Positions 30,893 to 42,869 are shown, counted from the stretch's first letter. The stretch: DNA of 64,000 nt from Auricularia sp. M13 (GCA_037042915.1 CM073193.1:2046001-2110000), one strand, 5' to 3'. Notes: generated by a model from the sequence alone, not told the origin. Numbers and translations are program-made.

Positions 30893-30973
30893 CTGCCGGC
30901 CGACAATGTATGTACATTTCATGTATTTACGTCTGAAGCGGAGGCAGTCCAGATGGGCCCGTCAGCTCCGAAT

Positions 30974-30998
30974 CTACCTACCTACCTACCTACCTACC
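30974..30998. repeat. (CTAC)n microsatellite
   Basis: Six tandem CTAC units, 80 bp beyond the GTT microsatellite, in intergenic DNA. Confidence 0.95.
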
Positions 30999-31176
30999 AG
31001 ATCACCCGAGGCGGCCACGATGTGCTCGACGTATGTTATGTGTGTGAGCCCAGGGAAACATTTGGAATCTTTCTCTCAAATAAACAGAAATCTTTTTAAC
31101 AAGGAAGAGCGATATTCGATCCTCAGCTATTTCTCCACCTCACTTAAGGAAGGCGTCGAAATGTGAGATAAAGAAC

Positions 31177-33377
31177 TCAATCTGCTTCTGGCGTACACTG
31201 ATGACGCTTAGAAATATCGTTCCCGCTGGAAACTGAGGCCACGTACGTGTCTTTCACCGCGGTGACGTTCCCAGTCTCGAAAATGAGAATTTCGTTGGTA
31301 TCAGCATATGCCGGCCAAGCTTTGCCTACACATACAGATCAGCTTCATGCCGCAATCTAGAGCATCGGACACACCGTTGGCCATTCTGGGCACTCTGTCC
31401 GACACAAAGTGCAAATAACCGTCCAGCAGCGTCTGCGAAGCATCGACAGCTGCCGCGCTCGGCCCAAATGGCTCGCTACCGGGCCCGAAGAGCGACACTT
31501 GCAGTTCCGCACCATGCGGCACGCCGAGGAATGGCGGGGTTCCGTTCGCCGCAATGTCCCACGTGAAGCCGTAAGCTCGCGTCGCGCTGCGCAGATTGAA
31601 CCGCTTCGCGCTGTTGTACTTCCAGTCGCCGAAGATGGCTGCAGCGCGCTTCCACTGAGGCGAGAGTCCGAATGTGTCGTTGCCTGTGCCAAATGGCGCT
31701 CCGAGAGAAGGGTCATCTGGGTAAAGATCGAGAATTTGATCGAAAACGCTTGTGTTTAGGAACGTTGGAGGGTTGAGAACCGCTAGATCACACGATGTCA
31801 GCCAGGATAGAGAAGGTGGACCCGCTGAGATACACACAGGTAATCATACTCCGGATGTCTGCCGTCGTGCTCGTAGAGTTAATCGTAAAGCTACCAGAAC
31901 CTCTTTCAATGAGAATGATGTGGGAAAAAAGGATGCTTACAGTGTCCCATCGTCCGTTGGGCCACCCATCTGCAATCTGCGTGAAGAATAGTTCCAAGAC
32001 CGTCCTGGAGGGACATACAAGAATCGGAACGGGGAGCATTCGTCCCTCACGCATGAACTGCGAGCAATGTTGCCGGATGAAAAGTCCGTCAAGAGTGGGA
32101 GGGAACGCGGTATACGTTGGATCCGCAATGCCGCGCTGGAGGAGGGCGTTCGTCGCATTGAACAAATCAGAAAAGGGCATTCCACGAAGACATTCAAGGC
32201 TGTTTGGCACATTGCATCCAGCAAGAGTAGATAGTTGGGAGAACGCGCCTGTGTCGGCGTCAAACGCTGCGGGTTGCGCCTGAGGATACCTATATCCAGG
32301 GGGAAAGAGGATGATATAGAGAACTTCGACAAAGCGAAGTACGCACTGGGTCGGCCCTCCTGAATCCATGATGACTGCGCTAAAGAGCCGCTCGAGAGGC
32401 GAGGAAAAGAGCCAGTGTAGAGAGACGGAACTCGCACCGGCGCTCTGGCCCCATATGGTGATTCGATTGGGATCAGCGCCAATGGCCCTCGCGTTGGCTT
32501 TGATGAAGCGGAACGCTTCTTGTTGGTCGCTAAGACCTGCGTTCATATCTGGGGAATCATCGCACCGACCGGGAACGAAGCTCTGAATGCTGGTCTTACC
32601 TTGCGGATCCATGTTCGCGGATGAGAGGAAGCCAAAGGGGCCCAGTCTGTAATTGGTCGCCACAAAGATGAAGGGTTTTCCCTACGCCGCGTCAAGTTGA
32701 GCCTTCAGTTGCACCATCTGAAGTCAAGTAAGCTGCGCCCTTACTATCTGTAGACTCCTTTGCATCAGTGCTGAATAAAATGAGCACGGTGAGTGACTCC
32801 GGAAAGTGAAATTGGCTGACCTGTGGGAGCTCTATCATTGGCCGAGCCTGGGTGGAATATCAGTCATGTCCTCTACTCGTTCTTCAACCCGATTCACATA
32901 CCAGTCTGGTAGCTTCCACCGTGAACCTGTAGAAGTGTGAGCCACTTCTGCCAGAGTGACTCGCAATGCTATGCCCACCCAGATCAAAACTGGCAAAGGT
33001 TCGCCTGTCACATTGGCCGCTTTCCAGATGTTGAGAAATAGGCAATCCTCGCTCTGATCAGCCCTCGCAGGGGTTTGGACGCAGGGTGAGCCGAACTGCG
33101 TCGCGTCGCGGCTCGCGTGTGGCGACGAGACAGCTGGTTTCGCACGCCGGAAACGCAATTCGCCCACGGGTGGTTGAGCATACCGTATACCTGCACGAGT
33201 TTGTAATCTGGGAGTGCGCTGCAGGTACGGTAATGACGACCTACCGAAGAAAGTGTGCAGACCATTCGGGTCGATGGCACCTGTGTGGATGCCAGTGGAA
33301 AGCTGAAGCGTTGGAGGCTCAGGTTGCGCTGATGTAGACAGAGCTGCACAGACAGTCAGATACACCAAGGGCAGCAT
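31177..33377 (-). CDS. secreted type-B carboxylesterase/lipase
   Basis: The ATG at 33377 begins a signal peptide (MLPLVYLTVCAALSTSAQP). Exons then give the alpha/beta-hydrolase pattern of the cholinesterase/carboxylesterase family: GIRYAQPPVGELRF, SEDCLFLNIW with its disulfide Cys, the oxyanion loop VHGGSY (around 32,930), NYRLGPFGFL, and the nucleophile elbow WGQSAGAS near 32,440. The stretch YPDDPSLGAPFGTG and a likely catalytic His in GVPHGAEL follow. The last exon ends at a stop at 31177. At least seven introns are present; the splicing between about 31,750 and 31,990, where the catalytic Glu should lie, could not be resolved. Such enzymes hydrolyse esters outside the cell. Function by family; substrate unknown. 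Confidence 0.88.
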
Positions 33378-33769
33378 AGCAGGAGGCAGCAATGGCGAAA
33401 ACCAGACCAGACGTAGACGTGGTGCATAAATAGTATCCAGTATGTCAGACTGACTGTGGCCGCGCGTCACGAGGTGGGATTGGGGCCTCCTCCGCGTGCA
33501 GAGGACAGGCCCTTCCGTGATCAATGATGCTGGAGGAATGCACGAACGAACGGCAGCACATGCATTCTTGCCCAAAATATTACCCTTGGAAGAGCTATTC
33601 GGAGAACCGGCGAGCCGTTTGAACAAACGGCAGGGGTCGTTCAGCTACGTTGAGTCGGTTCGATCGCAGAGTCCCTGGTTAGTTAAACAGCGTCAAATAC
33701 GAAGGCGCGAACCATTGTCACTATTACGTGCTAACTATAATGGTTATGCAAACCCACCCTGATATTCAA
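33378..33769. other. intergenic between the esterase and tRNA-Ala
   Basis: The esterase promoter lies on the left side. I see no further feature. Confidence 0.5.
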
Positions 33770-33842
33770 GGGCGTATAGCGCAGTTGGTAGCGCGCCTGT
33801 TTAGCATACAGGAGGTCTTGGGTTCAAATCCCAATTCGTCCA
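33770..33842 (+). tRNA. tRNA-Ala(AGC)
   Basis: A 73 nt intron-less cloverleaf: acceptor GGGCGTA with TTCGTCC, D-stem GCGC/GCGC, anticodon stem CCTGT/ACAGG with loop TTAGCAT (anticodon AGC), and T-stem TTGGG/CCCAA. The G3-U70 pair that marks alanine tRNAs is present. One T-T mismatch lies at 6-67 in the acceptor stem. A TTTT terminator follows at 33846-33849. Confidence 0.95.
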
Positions 33843-34007
33843 GTCTTTTGCCCTTCAAAGCTGGAAAATTGTCTTTCGAACCAGTTATCTTACGTCGATT
33901 CATATACATTGTTCTTCGTCCTTCTTGCCGCTGGCGAGGGTACTCACCTTCGGGTCGAACGCTGGAGGGGGAAGAAGTCGGGGTCAATTGAGCCACTCGG
34001 CAGTGCG

Positions 34008-34312
34008 AGGATTTTTTCTTTCCGGGGACGACGGGAGGCTACCGCAATGAACGCAAAGAAGGAATCGCCTGTCCATCTGATACGCGGTGCACCTCATTTG
34101 AGCTGCACGTCTACACGTTGATCAATCCTTTGAGCAAACCTTTGTTATCATCAGCGAGCGGCCATGCCTGGCCATGCACTATGCCTCGAGGCTGTCCAAG
34201 GATTTTCCTTTCCGGGAAGACGGCTACCGAAGTCAATGAAAAGAAGGACTAACCAGCCAGCAGATACGCGGTGCACTTCATCTGAGCTGCACGTCGATCC
34301 ATCGCTTAGGAT
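34008..34312. repeat. pair of diverged ~110 bp direct repeats
   Basis: About 34008-34125 and 34199-34312 share a common order: AGGATTTT..CTTTCCGG, an AAGAAGGA segment, GATACGCGGTGCAC, and then TGAGCTGCACGTC. They are in the same orientation with a ~75 bp spacer. They lie between tRNA-Ala and the cyanovirin-N gene. No coding sense is apparent. Origin unknown, possibly a small tandem duplication or a short interspersed element. Confidence 0.7.
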
Positions 34313-34695
34313 CTTAGCTGTCATCGGGTCAAGGCTTGCACTCCCCGCCCGCATATGTGCATATCGGCACATCGAGATCCATACTTCAGCCAAAATATGA
34401 ATAATAAAGAGAGCTAAACCCAGTCATTAAAGTGGGGATACTGCAAGATCAGCGGGATACTCTACTCGAAGTTCATTCACGGAAGTAGCGTGGGACGTAT
34501 GTGACAGATGATCCTGTCAGACAGAGGATTGATGACCCTGCGAGTCGAGTGCCTCCCGCATGAGTAAAGCATAGCTATTACGCTCCCACGCCGCACGGAG
34601 GAACCACATAAAAACGAGGCTTTCCTCGCACTCTCACCGACAGTAACTCCGCTTGGTCCCAAGTTTTCACCTCCCCATTCCCATCCTCTGCTGAG

Positions 34696-35211
34696 ATGCA
34701 GTTCCCGTCGCTCGTCCTCGCCGCCCTTTTCGCTGCTAGCGTGACGGCCTCGTCGGGCTTTGCTAATTCCTGCTGGGACATCCACCTCACCGGCAAGAAC
34801 GCCGACACAAAGCTCGGCGCGACGTGCCGCAACATCGGCGGTGGCGACAACGGCGCGCGCGTCATCCCGCTCAACTCGTGCCTCGCGAACAACAACGGCG
34901 CTTTCGCCTGCAAGACTGGGTAAGTCTGCCCACCGGCAACAACTTAGAAGTATAACATGCGGGGGTATGGTGGGCTGATGGATGTGGTACTTGTTACTGT
35001 AGGGGCAACGCGATGAACTCATGCAAGGACTGCAAGCTGGCGGGGACGTTCCTCACGTGCACGTGCAACCGCATCAATGGCGGCACTGACGTTGCCAACA
35101 TCAACCTGAGTGCGTACAACCTTTGTCATGGTGAGGCAGTTGGCCGAGAGCTGAGCCTTTGTGCACCCAGACGACTGTGTCGGGAACAACGACGGCCGTC
35201 TGCAGTGCTAA
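34696..35211 (+). CDS. secreted cyanovirin-N homolog (CVNH lectin-like)
   Basis: Exons 34696-34919, 35003-35109 and 35171-35211 give 123 residues. A signal peptide (about 1-20, MQFPSLVLAALFAASVTASS) is followed by one CVNH domain. Recognisable parts are SCWDIHLTG, LGATCRN, RVIPLNSCLANNNGAF, CKLAGTFLTCTCN, and the closing NLNDCVGNNDGRLQC. Cys residues are plentiful, fitting a secreted disulfide-bonded protein. CVNH domains bind mannose-rich sugars in many members. A TATA-like CATAAAAA lies near 34607, about 85 bp upstream. The gene ends 157 bp from the actin-like gene on the opposite strand. Confidence 0.88.
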
Positions 35212-35368
35212 ATGGGAGGTGCATAGTGTTTCCGTCACGATTCACTTTTGTTCCGCGCTGTACTAGGCTCTTGCGAGAATGTTTCTTGTCCATCGACTTG
35301 GACCAGCTGGATCGTCGAAAATTTGCATTTTACCGAGCCAAGGGGATGAAGTCAGGTCGAAGAGGGCC

Positions 35369-37117
35369 TCAGAAACACTCTGTGCGATCGTCAGACAGAA
35401 CCAGCATGGAGATTGTGCACGTACTGCGATGCACGATAATCGGCCCCGTCTCGTCGTATTCCTGAATCTATCATGAGAAATATCTCTACGACGCGCCGGC
35501 GTACTAGCCTGCTTGCTGCACCACAATTTGCTGAAGGTGCTCAACGACGCTGCAGTATTGTCACTGCTCAGTCCGTAACGAACAATCTGCTGTCGAAGAC
35601 ATACATACCTAGCATTGAGCCGCCGATCCAAGCTGAATACTTCCTCTCCGGTGGCGCAACGATCTTGACCTGACACGCGTGGCTAGTCAGCGATGATGAT
35701 GACCGTGATGTTCGGGACTGAAGACCAACCTGGACGCCGAGACGAGTGATCTCGGACTGGATACGTTCACTTATGCCTGGCAATAACGTGTTGCCGCCAG
35801 ACAGAATGATGTTATTGTAGAGATCCTTGCGCAGGTCTATAAGGCGAAACGTGAGGATGGCTTTGAGGCTAAAGTGTCGATTAGACGCACCAGCGTCGCA
35901 GGCCATGATCGAGTCGTAGCTGCAGGAGCATCGGCATCAAGTGGGCCGCCGATGACTCTATGTCAGCTCACATGGTGTAGTGGATACCAGCGGTATCGAG
36001 GCCTATCATGGAGGGCTGGAAGAGCGCCTCCGCGCAGCGGAACCTGCGGACGGACGCCACAAGGTGAACCAAGCCGTAGTCCTCATTACGCGCAATGACT
36101 GACCTCTCGCTGCCCATATCACTGATGTTCTGTCCGCCGGGCAGCTCGTATGTCTTTATGATCTGCGAGCCAGCGGTGGCAGCGACCTGCAACTCCTTGT
36201 CATAGTCGAGCGCGATGTAGGCGTGCTTCTCCTTGATTTCGCGCACGATCTCCATATCCGAGGTGCGGGTCGTCAGGGCGTAGCCGCGTTCTGCGAGGAG
36301 TTTGGCCATGTGGTGTGTGAGGTCTCTGCCCACGATGTCGATGCGCTTGATGGCGTGCCGGATGACGAACCCCTCGTAAATCGGCACGACGTGCGTCGCG
36401 CCGTCGCCTGAGTCGAACACGACGCCCGTCGGGCGCCCCGAGGCGTACAGCGACAGCACGGCCGGGATGGAGGTGTAGAACGCCGGGACGTTGAAGGTCT
36501 CGAACATGATCTGCGCCATCTTTTCGCGGTTGGCCTTTGGGCTGAGCGGGGCTTCGGTGAGCAAGACCGGGTGCTCCTCTGGGGCGGCGCGTATCTCATC
36601 GACGAAAATGTGGTGCCAGATCTTTTCCATGTCGTCCCAGTTGGTGATGATCCCGTACTCGATGGGAGACGTGAGAGACAGGACGTCACGCTTCGACTGC
36701 GCCCCATAACTATAGGGACGTCAATGGCAGATTCATGGGCTTCACTGAGCATGCGCGTACCCAATGTATGTGTTTTCTATGCCTATCATCCCGGCCTGCT
36801 GCCTGGGGCGACCGACAACGGTCCTTGGGGATGATGCCCAGATGAGTGCGTGATAACATCTTCCAAAGATTGTTGCGACTCACGGGATCACAACACGAGG
36901 CGCTTCGTCACCTAAGACATTTAGCATCGCCGAAAATCATCGCAGCCGTCTGACCTGCGACTACAGGGAGCGTGAACCGGAGAACAACAGCAGGCGGGAA
37001 CACCCACAGCCAGCTTTGCACACTTCAGAGCCATTATCTATAACCTGCATTGCGTGAGCCCCGGGTGGCTGGGACAGAACGGGAATTCGGTACCACAGTA
37101 GCGGCATCGTCCTCCAT
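35369..37117 (-). CDS. divergent actin paralog A, likely impaired in ATP hydrolysis
   Basis: Many small exons rebuild an actin-family protein: [74 protein letters not shown] and [19 protein letters not shown]. The large exon is followed by [39 protein letters not shown] and the canonical IVHRKCF end, reached through a last intron starting GTACGT. Two residues central to actin chemistry differ: Gly15 of the phosphate loop is Glu (codon 37024-37026), and the catalytic Gln137 is Pro (codon 36463-36465). Asp154 is kept. No stop or frame break is seen, so the gene seems maintained. The initiator exon is short and the intron count is about nine. It is paired with paralog B across TSR2. Confidence 0.85.
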
Positions 37118-37639
37118 TGTATGAGAAGGATGAGAAAGGCGGCGGGCTGAATGGTTCCTTCTCTAACTATCTATACTGAAGTACCAATGTGAGGTGCAGG
37201 AGGTAGAATCATGACCGAATGCGCGCACCTTTCGCCCCTGACCGCAGCTTTCGTTGTTTCCCCTTGAGAGACGACGTGGTTCGCGCTACCCACACTTGCT
37301 GAGAATGAGCTCAGCCATGTACGCCGTATTTATACTCGTTACTTGATATTCGAGCTCACCATGTGGTACTCCGAGTACTCGTTTATGCTCAGCAAGAGTG
37401 CTAGGGCCGCTAGGCCCGTGTGGCGAGATGTTGACCCGGGAAAGCGATTCACAATGCGCGCAGAAGAGGGCGCTGACGGCGGCGATGCAGGCTGCCTACG
37501 TCGAGCAGAGATGATGGCGGACGCGTCCTCGACGCTGTGTACAAGTTGTGCAGTGGGCTTGTTGTGGCAGATTTTGGCGAAACGGCGAAATGCGGACCTC
37601 GAGTGAACTTTGCCTCGTACGTCCGCTCAACCATTTCCA
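37118..37639. other. divergent promoter region between actin paralog A and TSR2
   Basis: TATTTATA at about 37327-37334 reads as TATAAATA on the minus strand, about 210 bp from the actin A start. I see no gene here. Confidence 0.45.
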
Positions 37640-38206
37640 ATGGCCGATGCACAACCCGCTCCTGCAACTGTTCTCTTCGCTCGCGGAGTGATAGCCATTT
37701 TAAATACGTGGCCCGTACTTCGTTTGGCCGTAGAGCAGGCGTGGGGCGGCCCTGAATCCTCAGCGAAACGACGTTGGCTTGCAGGCGCGATTGTCGACGC
37801 GTTCGAATCCACATCTGCCGCCCAGAGCCCAGACGCGCCGTATATCGAAGAAATGCTGCTTCAGATCCTCCAAGACGAATTCGAAGTTGAAGTGGACGAC
37901 GAGAGCAGCGCAGAGGTCGCCAAGCAGATCGTGCAGCTGTGGGCTGGCGGCGATGTGCAACAGTCCGCCGTGGATGCGCTGGAGGCGACCGAGCAGCGTG
38001 CCATAAGCAAGAAGATTGTTGCACAACAGGTTGCAGGCGCCAGTGACGAAGAATGGGATGATACGGACGATGAGAGCGACGACGACGAGACCGGCGACGA
38101 ACCACCTCAGCTCGTTGATCGAAGCAGCGAACGCCAGCGAGAAGAACCCGAAGTAGACGATGAAGGCTTTACGGTGGTAAAACGTGGAAATCGCAGCGCC
38201 CGATGA
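37640..38206 (+). CDS. TSR2: pre-rRNA-processing protein TSR2
   Basis: TSR2 is the escort of ribosomal protein eS26 (Rps26) and is needed for 20S to 18S rRNA maturation. A single exon from ATG 37640 gives 188 residues. The WGG-type domain is clear: FARGVIAILNTWPVLRLAVE followed by QAWGGPES. A charged, Asp/Glu-rich tail follows (DEEWDDTDDESDDDETGDEP), ending in EVDDEGFTVVKRG, a family signature. Upstream in-frame codons lack an ATG, so the start is well placed. It sits between the two actin paralogs and has no introns, unlike them. Confidence 0.93.
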   Translation: MADAQPAPATVLFARGVIAILNTWPVLRLAVEQAWGGPESSAKRRWLAGAIVDAFESTSAAQSPDAPYIEEMLLQILQDEFEVEVDDESSAEVAKQIVQLWAGGDVQQSAVDALEATEQRAISKKIVAQQVAGASDEEWDDTDDESDDDETGDEPPQLVDRSSERQREEPEVDDEGFTVVKRGNRSAR

Positions 38207-38464
38207 TGGTAAGCGTCTGTTATCTCGATGCATAAGAATGCTCACATCGCCATAGTTATTCACACTTGCAATCATATTGTCTTGCAATGCTTTCAATCAT
38301 ATCGCCTCATTGGGAATGCAATCGCTCGAAACGAGCCCAAATACGAAGACCTGTTTATAACGTGCCCGGGTATACAAGAGGGTACGACGAGATCATCCGC
38401 AAAGGCTCAACTCCTAATGGTTACAATGACGAGTGGGAAGCATAGAGTAAGGTCGAACAGAGGC

Positions 38465-40207
38465 TCAGAAGCACTCTGCGCAACTTGTCAGACAGCTTCA
38501 GGACACAGATTCGACACGTACTGCGATGGACGATAACCGGTCCCATTTCGTCGTATTCCTGAATTCATGGTGAGATATAGCTCGATAATAGGCCAGCGTA
38601 CTAACCTGCTTGCTGCACCACAGGTTGCTGAAGGTGCTCAACGATGCTGCAGTATCATTGTGAGCCCGTGATGAAAAATCTGCTGTCGAAGACATACCGA
38701 GAATGGAGCCGCCGATCCAGACCGAATATTTCCTCTCCGGAGGAGCTACAATCTTGACCTGAGACGCGTGGCTAGTCAGCAATGGTGATAACTCCCTGGC
38801 TGAAGACTGACCCGAACGCTGCTTGGCGCCAGACGAGTAATTTCGGACTGGAGACGTTCAGCGATGCCGGGGTACATCGTGCTGCCGCCAGACAGGATGA
38901 CGTTGTTGTAGAGCTCCTTGCGGATGTCTAGGAGGTATGTGAGTACGGCAGCGAGGCTAAAGTGTCGATGTAGACTCACCGATGTCGCAGCCCATGATCG
39001 AGTTGTAGCTGCAAAAAGAGTCAGCCTCTAGCACACCACTCACGAGCAATTTCCAGCTCACATAGTGTCATGGATACCAGCAGCCTCGAGGCCCAGCATG
39101 GACGGCTGGAAGAGCGCTTCCGCGCAGCGGAACCTGCGGACGGAGGGGGCAACGGTGAGCCATGCCCGAGCTCTTCTTGCGCGAACCGACTGACCTTTCA
39201 TTGCCGATAGTGATGTTCTGTCCGTCGGGCAGCTCGTATGTCTTCTCGATCTGCGAACTGGTGGCAGCGACCTGGATCTCCTTGTCGAAGTCGAGGGCGA
39301 CGTAGGCGAGCTTCTCCTTAATGTCGCGCACGATCTCCATCTCGGCGCTGGTCGTGAGCGCGTAGCCGCGCTCTGTGAGGAGCTTGGCCATATGGTGCGT
39401 GAGGTCTCTACCGGCAAGGTCGATGCGCTGGATGGCGTGCGGGATGGAGAACCCCTCGTAGATCGGCACGACGTGCGTCACGCCATCACCCGAGTCGAGG
39501 ACGACGCCGGTTGTGCGCCCGGACGCGTACAGCGACAGCACGGCCTGGATGGAGACGTAGAACGCCGGGACGTTGAAGGTCTCGAACATGATCTGCACCA
39601 TCTTCTCGCGGTTGGCCTTCGGGTTGCGCGGGGCTTCGGTGAGCAGGACCGGGTGCTCCTCCGGGGCGACGCGCAGCTCATTGAAGAAGGTGTGGTGCCA
39701 GATCTTCTCCATGTCGTCCCAGTTGGTGACGATGCCGTGCTCGATGGGGTACTTGAGAGACAGCACGCCGCGCTTCGACTGTGCCTCATCACTATAGAGA
39801 CGTCAACGGCGGATTCAAGGACGGTGCTGAGCGTGCGCGTACCCGACGTATGAGTCCTTGTTGCCCATGCCTATCATCCAGGCCTGCTGCCTGGGACGGC
39901 CGACAACAGCCCTTGGGGATGACGAGATGAGCGCTTGGTGGTGTCTAGCAACGATTGGTCCGACTCACGGGAATACAGCACGAGGCGCGTCGTCGCCTGA
40001 GACGATGAGCATGGGCGGGAGTAATCACGGTCACCATTATACCTGCGACTACAAGGAGCGTGAGCTGCAGCAGCGATAGTGGGCGGGAAATACTCACAGC
40101 CAGCCTTGCACATGCCAGAGCCATTGTCGATAACCTGGATCGCATGAGCTACAGGTAGTCGGGAGGCGGATGAAGGCCCATACCACGGCAGCGATGTCGT
40201 CCTCCAT
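38465..40207 (-). CDS. divergent actin paralog B
   Basis: Exons rebuild an actin: [69 protein letters not shown] and [61 protein letters not shown] and [17 protein letters not shown] then lead to a tail IVHRKCF that needs a final intron starting GTACGT. Unlike paralog A it keeps Gly15 and Gln137, so ATP binding and hydrolysis should work. It is still more diverged than a typical conserved fungal actin (for example [20 protein letters not shown]). A minus-strand TATAAATA lies at 40289-40296, about 80 bp upstream. Whether it is the main cytoskeletal actin cannot be said; a more conserved gene may exist elsewhere. Confidence 0.87.
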
Positions 40208-41232
40208 TGCAGAAGTGTTGTGGTGAGAGTGGGAGCTTGTGTGAGAGGGAAGAGGGAGTTGGCGGTCAGACTGGTTCCTTCTCCGCCTTATTTATACTGA
40301 TGGTCCCGGCACTTGCTCTCGGCACTGACTCCCCCACGGTCAGAGCGAATCCTCAGTTCCTGAGACAAGAGCCACCCGCAGCCCGCAGCGAAGCCATGTA
40401 CCACTGTGAGACGCGGGAGGCCGAAGCATTAGGACCGTGTGGGCTCACTTTTCGCCCTGCGCGCCGCAGCTTTCGTTGTTTTTCCTCGAGCGTCAGTGTG
40501 GCTCGCGCTACTCGCGCCTGCTGCGCAGGAGCTCAGACACGAACATTGGAACGCCCGGACGATCGGACGCTTCCGCAGCCACGTGGCCGACGCTCTGTAT
40601 ACATCCGCCCGCAGTCCGCGGCAGGTCCGCGGTTCGCTTCGTCCCTTCAGAACGGGAAAGTTCGTCTTCTGCGCAGCTCTGCGCATCTGCGCATGCGTCA
40701 CATTCCCACACTCGATCGGCAATGTTCTGAATAGCGCCAGAGTCATCGCTCCCCAAATGGAAGTACTCGCCGAAAGAGATCGGGCAATCAATAGGTCGCT
40801 ACTCATGCGCTCGTTTACCTGTCCCCAGCAAGAGTGCATGGCCAGTGTGGGGAGATATTGATCTGCGGACAGGACGTAGGTCCACCGCAGCCGACTTGGA
40901 CGGACTCGGCCAGGAGAAGGCGGCTCGAGTAACGCGCAAACCCGCGCATGTGCAGCTCGAGCCGGCTTATGCGCCCATGACTTGCTTTGCGCGGAATCTG
41001 ATGTCAGCGCCCGGAGTTGAACATCTCCCCCGGTCCATTCGCACGCGCACATCATCCGGGGCTCCTAAGCAGGCTTGTTCCACAGAAAACCGATACAAAT
41101 ACATACACGGGGACGAATCTGCCCTGCCCTGCTGCTCGCGCAGGGATGCGCACAGCACATACAGCTACATGTGAGAGGAAGGAGCGATGGATTGATAATG
41201 ATGCAGAATGAAGCTCAAGACGGCCGCCGGGA
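40208..41232. other. intergenic, no gene supported
   Basis: Several overlapping open frames on both strands (the longest is minus 40429-41055, 208 codons) have composition typical of chance frames in GC-rich DNA, and no motifs. The left end is the promoter of actin B. Confidence 0.45.
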
Positions 41233-42869
41233 TCAGACAACCTGTGTCCAGGCGTCTTTCTCTTTGGGTGAGTCGCGCCGGAAGAGGTTCCGCCAGGCGT
41301 CGAGCACGTCCTGCAGCTTAGTCAGACTCTATATTATCCATCCTCTGTAAACGCCAGACGCACGCTTTGGCTGCCAAATAAGACGGCGATGAACGTAGGA
41401 ACTTTAAAATCTGATGAGATTGTGCCTTGGTATTCAGGAGCTAGACATACCGGTTGCAGAGAACATGTCGGGAGCGGGCGATGGATACACTATGCTGACG
41501 ACCGTAAAGCTGCAATGCAGTCGGATAATATCAGCAAGCGCCTTTCGCAGTGATTGTAGAAAGTCCGCACATGAGGCCGATGAAGACATAGACGCCGTAG
41601 AAAAACACGCGGGGCGCAAACTGCATGTCGACCTTGGAGATGGTCACCGTCGAATCGCGCTTGCGCGCCGTCATGCCACGCCAGAGCGTCACGCCGATGC
41701 TGACTGCAAACCGTTCAGTATGAACAATTGACAATTACACTTAGTTTTAAGCCCGAAAATTAACCTGCACAAACAATGCTCAGCACAAGCGGGACGGCGG
41801 TGCTGATCGACGTCGAGAGCGAGCTACGCATTAGCAAAGGTGAGCAACGTGCGCGGACCGGGCCTTTCAGTGGAGAAACGTACTATGCTCCATCAGGCAC
41901 AGTGCAGAAAAACTGCACATCGGGTCTCAACGTGACCGCATCCGGATTAGCCAAGGCGACCTTGTCGATGAAAAGGGGGGTAAGATGATGACGTTGGACG
42001 CCGTCCGCGCAAAGCTCACAATGGCACCGCCCGTGGCGAATCCGATGAACACAACATAGGGCGCAACGGAAAGCTGGGGAGCGAGTGTCAGTGTCCTGCG
42101 GCGAGGAACGTTGAGCGTTCTCACGATGATGGATAGAATTCGCGTAGCAGTCCCCTCGAATTGCGTTCCCCCCTGAGCGATTCTAAACGAGTTCCATACC
42201 TGTAGGAAGCTCAGCTATCCTGCCAGTGAGGTGAACCAGGAGGACTCACGTGGAACATGAGACAGAGCACGGCCATTCCATCCCTGCCCGGAGGTGAGCC
42301 CGCAAGGTTCTCAGAGACTGCTCCTGGGACGTACATGGGAGCGACAGCATAGACCATGGATGCCTGAAAATTCCTTCAGCGCAATGCTGTCACTGAGTAC
42401 GGTCCGCTTGCCTGTGCAAGACACCATTTGTCATCCGGGCCAGACGCTTTGTACTGGCCGGCGTAAAATCTAGCCCGCGCAATCGCGTTTAGTACACGGC
42501 GTCCACACACTGGCAGGCAGCAGGAGACGCACAGCAGGCATGTGACGATGGACGTGAGCACGAAGCAAACACAACTGCTCGCGGCGTTAGAGAGAGCGAC
42601 GGGGGCTTCGAAGGTGCGCGGATTCGGACTGACAGATTGACCAGGACAACCGCCCGCTTTGCCTGGGAGAACGCAAACGTCGCGAGGAGAAGCGGCAGCA
42701 GGATGTGCGCGCCGACGACCTGCAGCGCGAGGTACGACGCGAGCAGCGGCGTGATGCGTTGCGCCCCGGGCTGCGCCAGCGACTCGTCTGTCCGACAGGG
42801 AAGGGATTCGCGTTATTTGGCGAACCAGGCCAACGGTATGGCGTCGCGCGCACCGAGAGAAGACGACAT
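41233..42869 (-). CDS. multi-pass membrane protein, 7TM-receptor-like, unknown function
   Basis: A 16 bp first exon (42854-42869) splices to DESLAQPG at 42787. Later short exons give successive hydrophobic segments: PLLASYLALQVVGAHILLPL, VCFVLTSIVTCLLFYAGQY, MAVLCLMFH, VAPYVVFIGFATGGAIVSF, TAVPLVLSIVCAVSIGVTLW and APRVFFYGVYVFIGLMCGL. The product ends with a charged cytosolic tail (VLDAWRNLFRRDSPKEKD) and a stop at 41233. The segment count and order suggest about seven membrane spans, as in the many orphan receptor-like proteins of mushrooms. I find no pheromone-receptor or Pth11 signature. At least eight exons exist; I did not fix every boundary. Function unknown. Confidence 0.7.

Noticed and set aside
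35369-38465. Actin genes ending in an aberrant tail instead of KCF
   Set aside because: Reading on past HRS gives a long odd tail, but a final intron starting GTACGT restores HRKCF in both genes, so the ends are normal.
40429-41055. 208-codon minus-strand open frame as a gene
   Set aside because: It overlaps several plus-strand frames of similar length, has chance-like composition and no motif or splice support.
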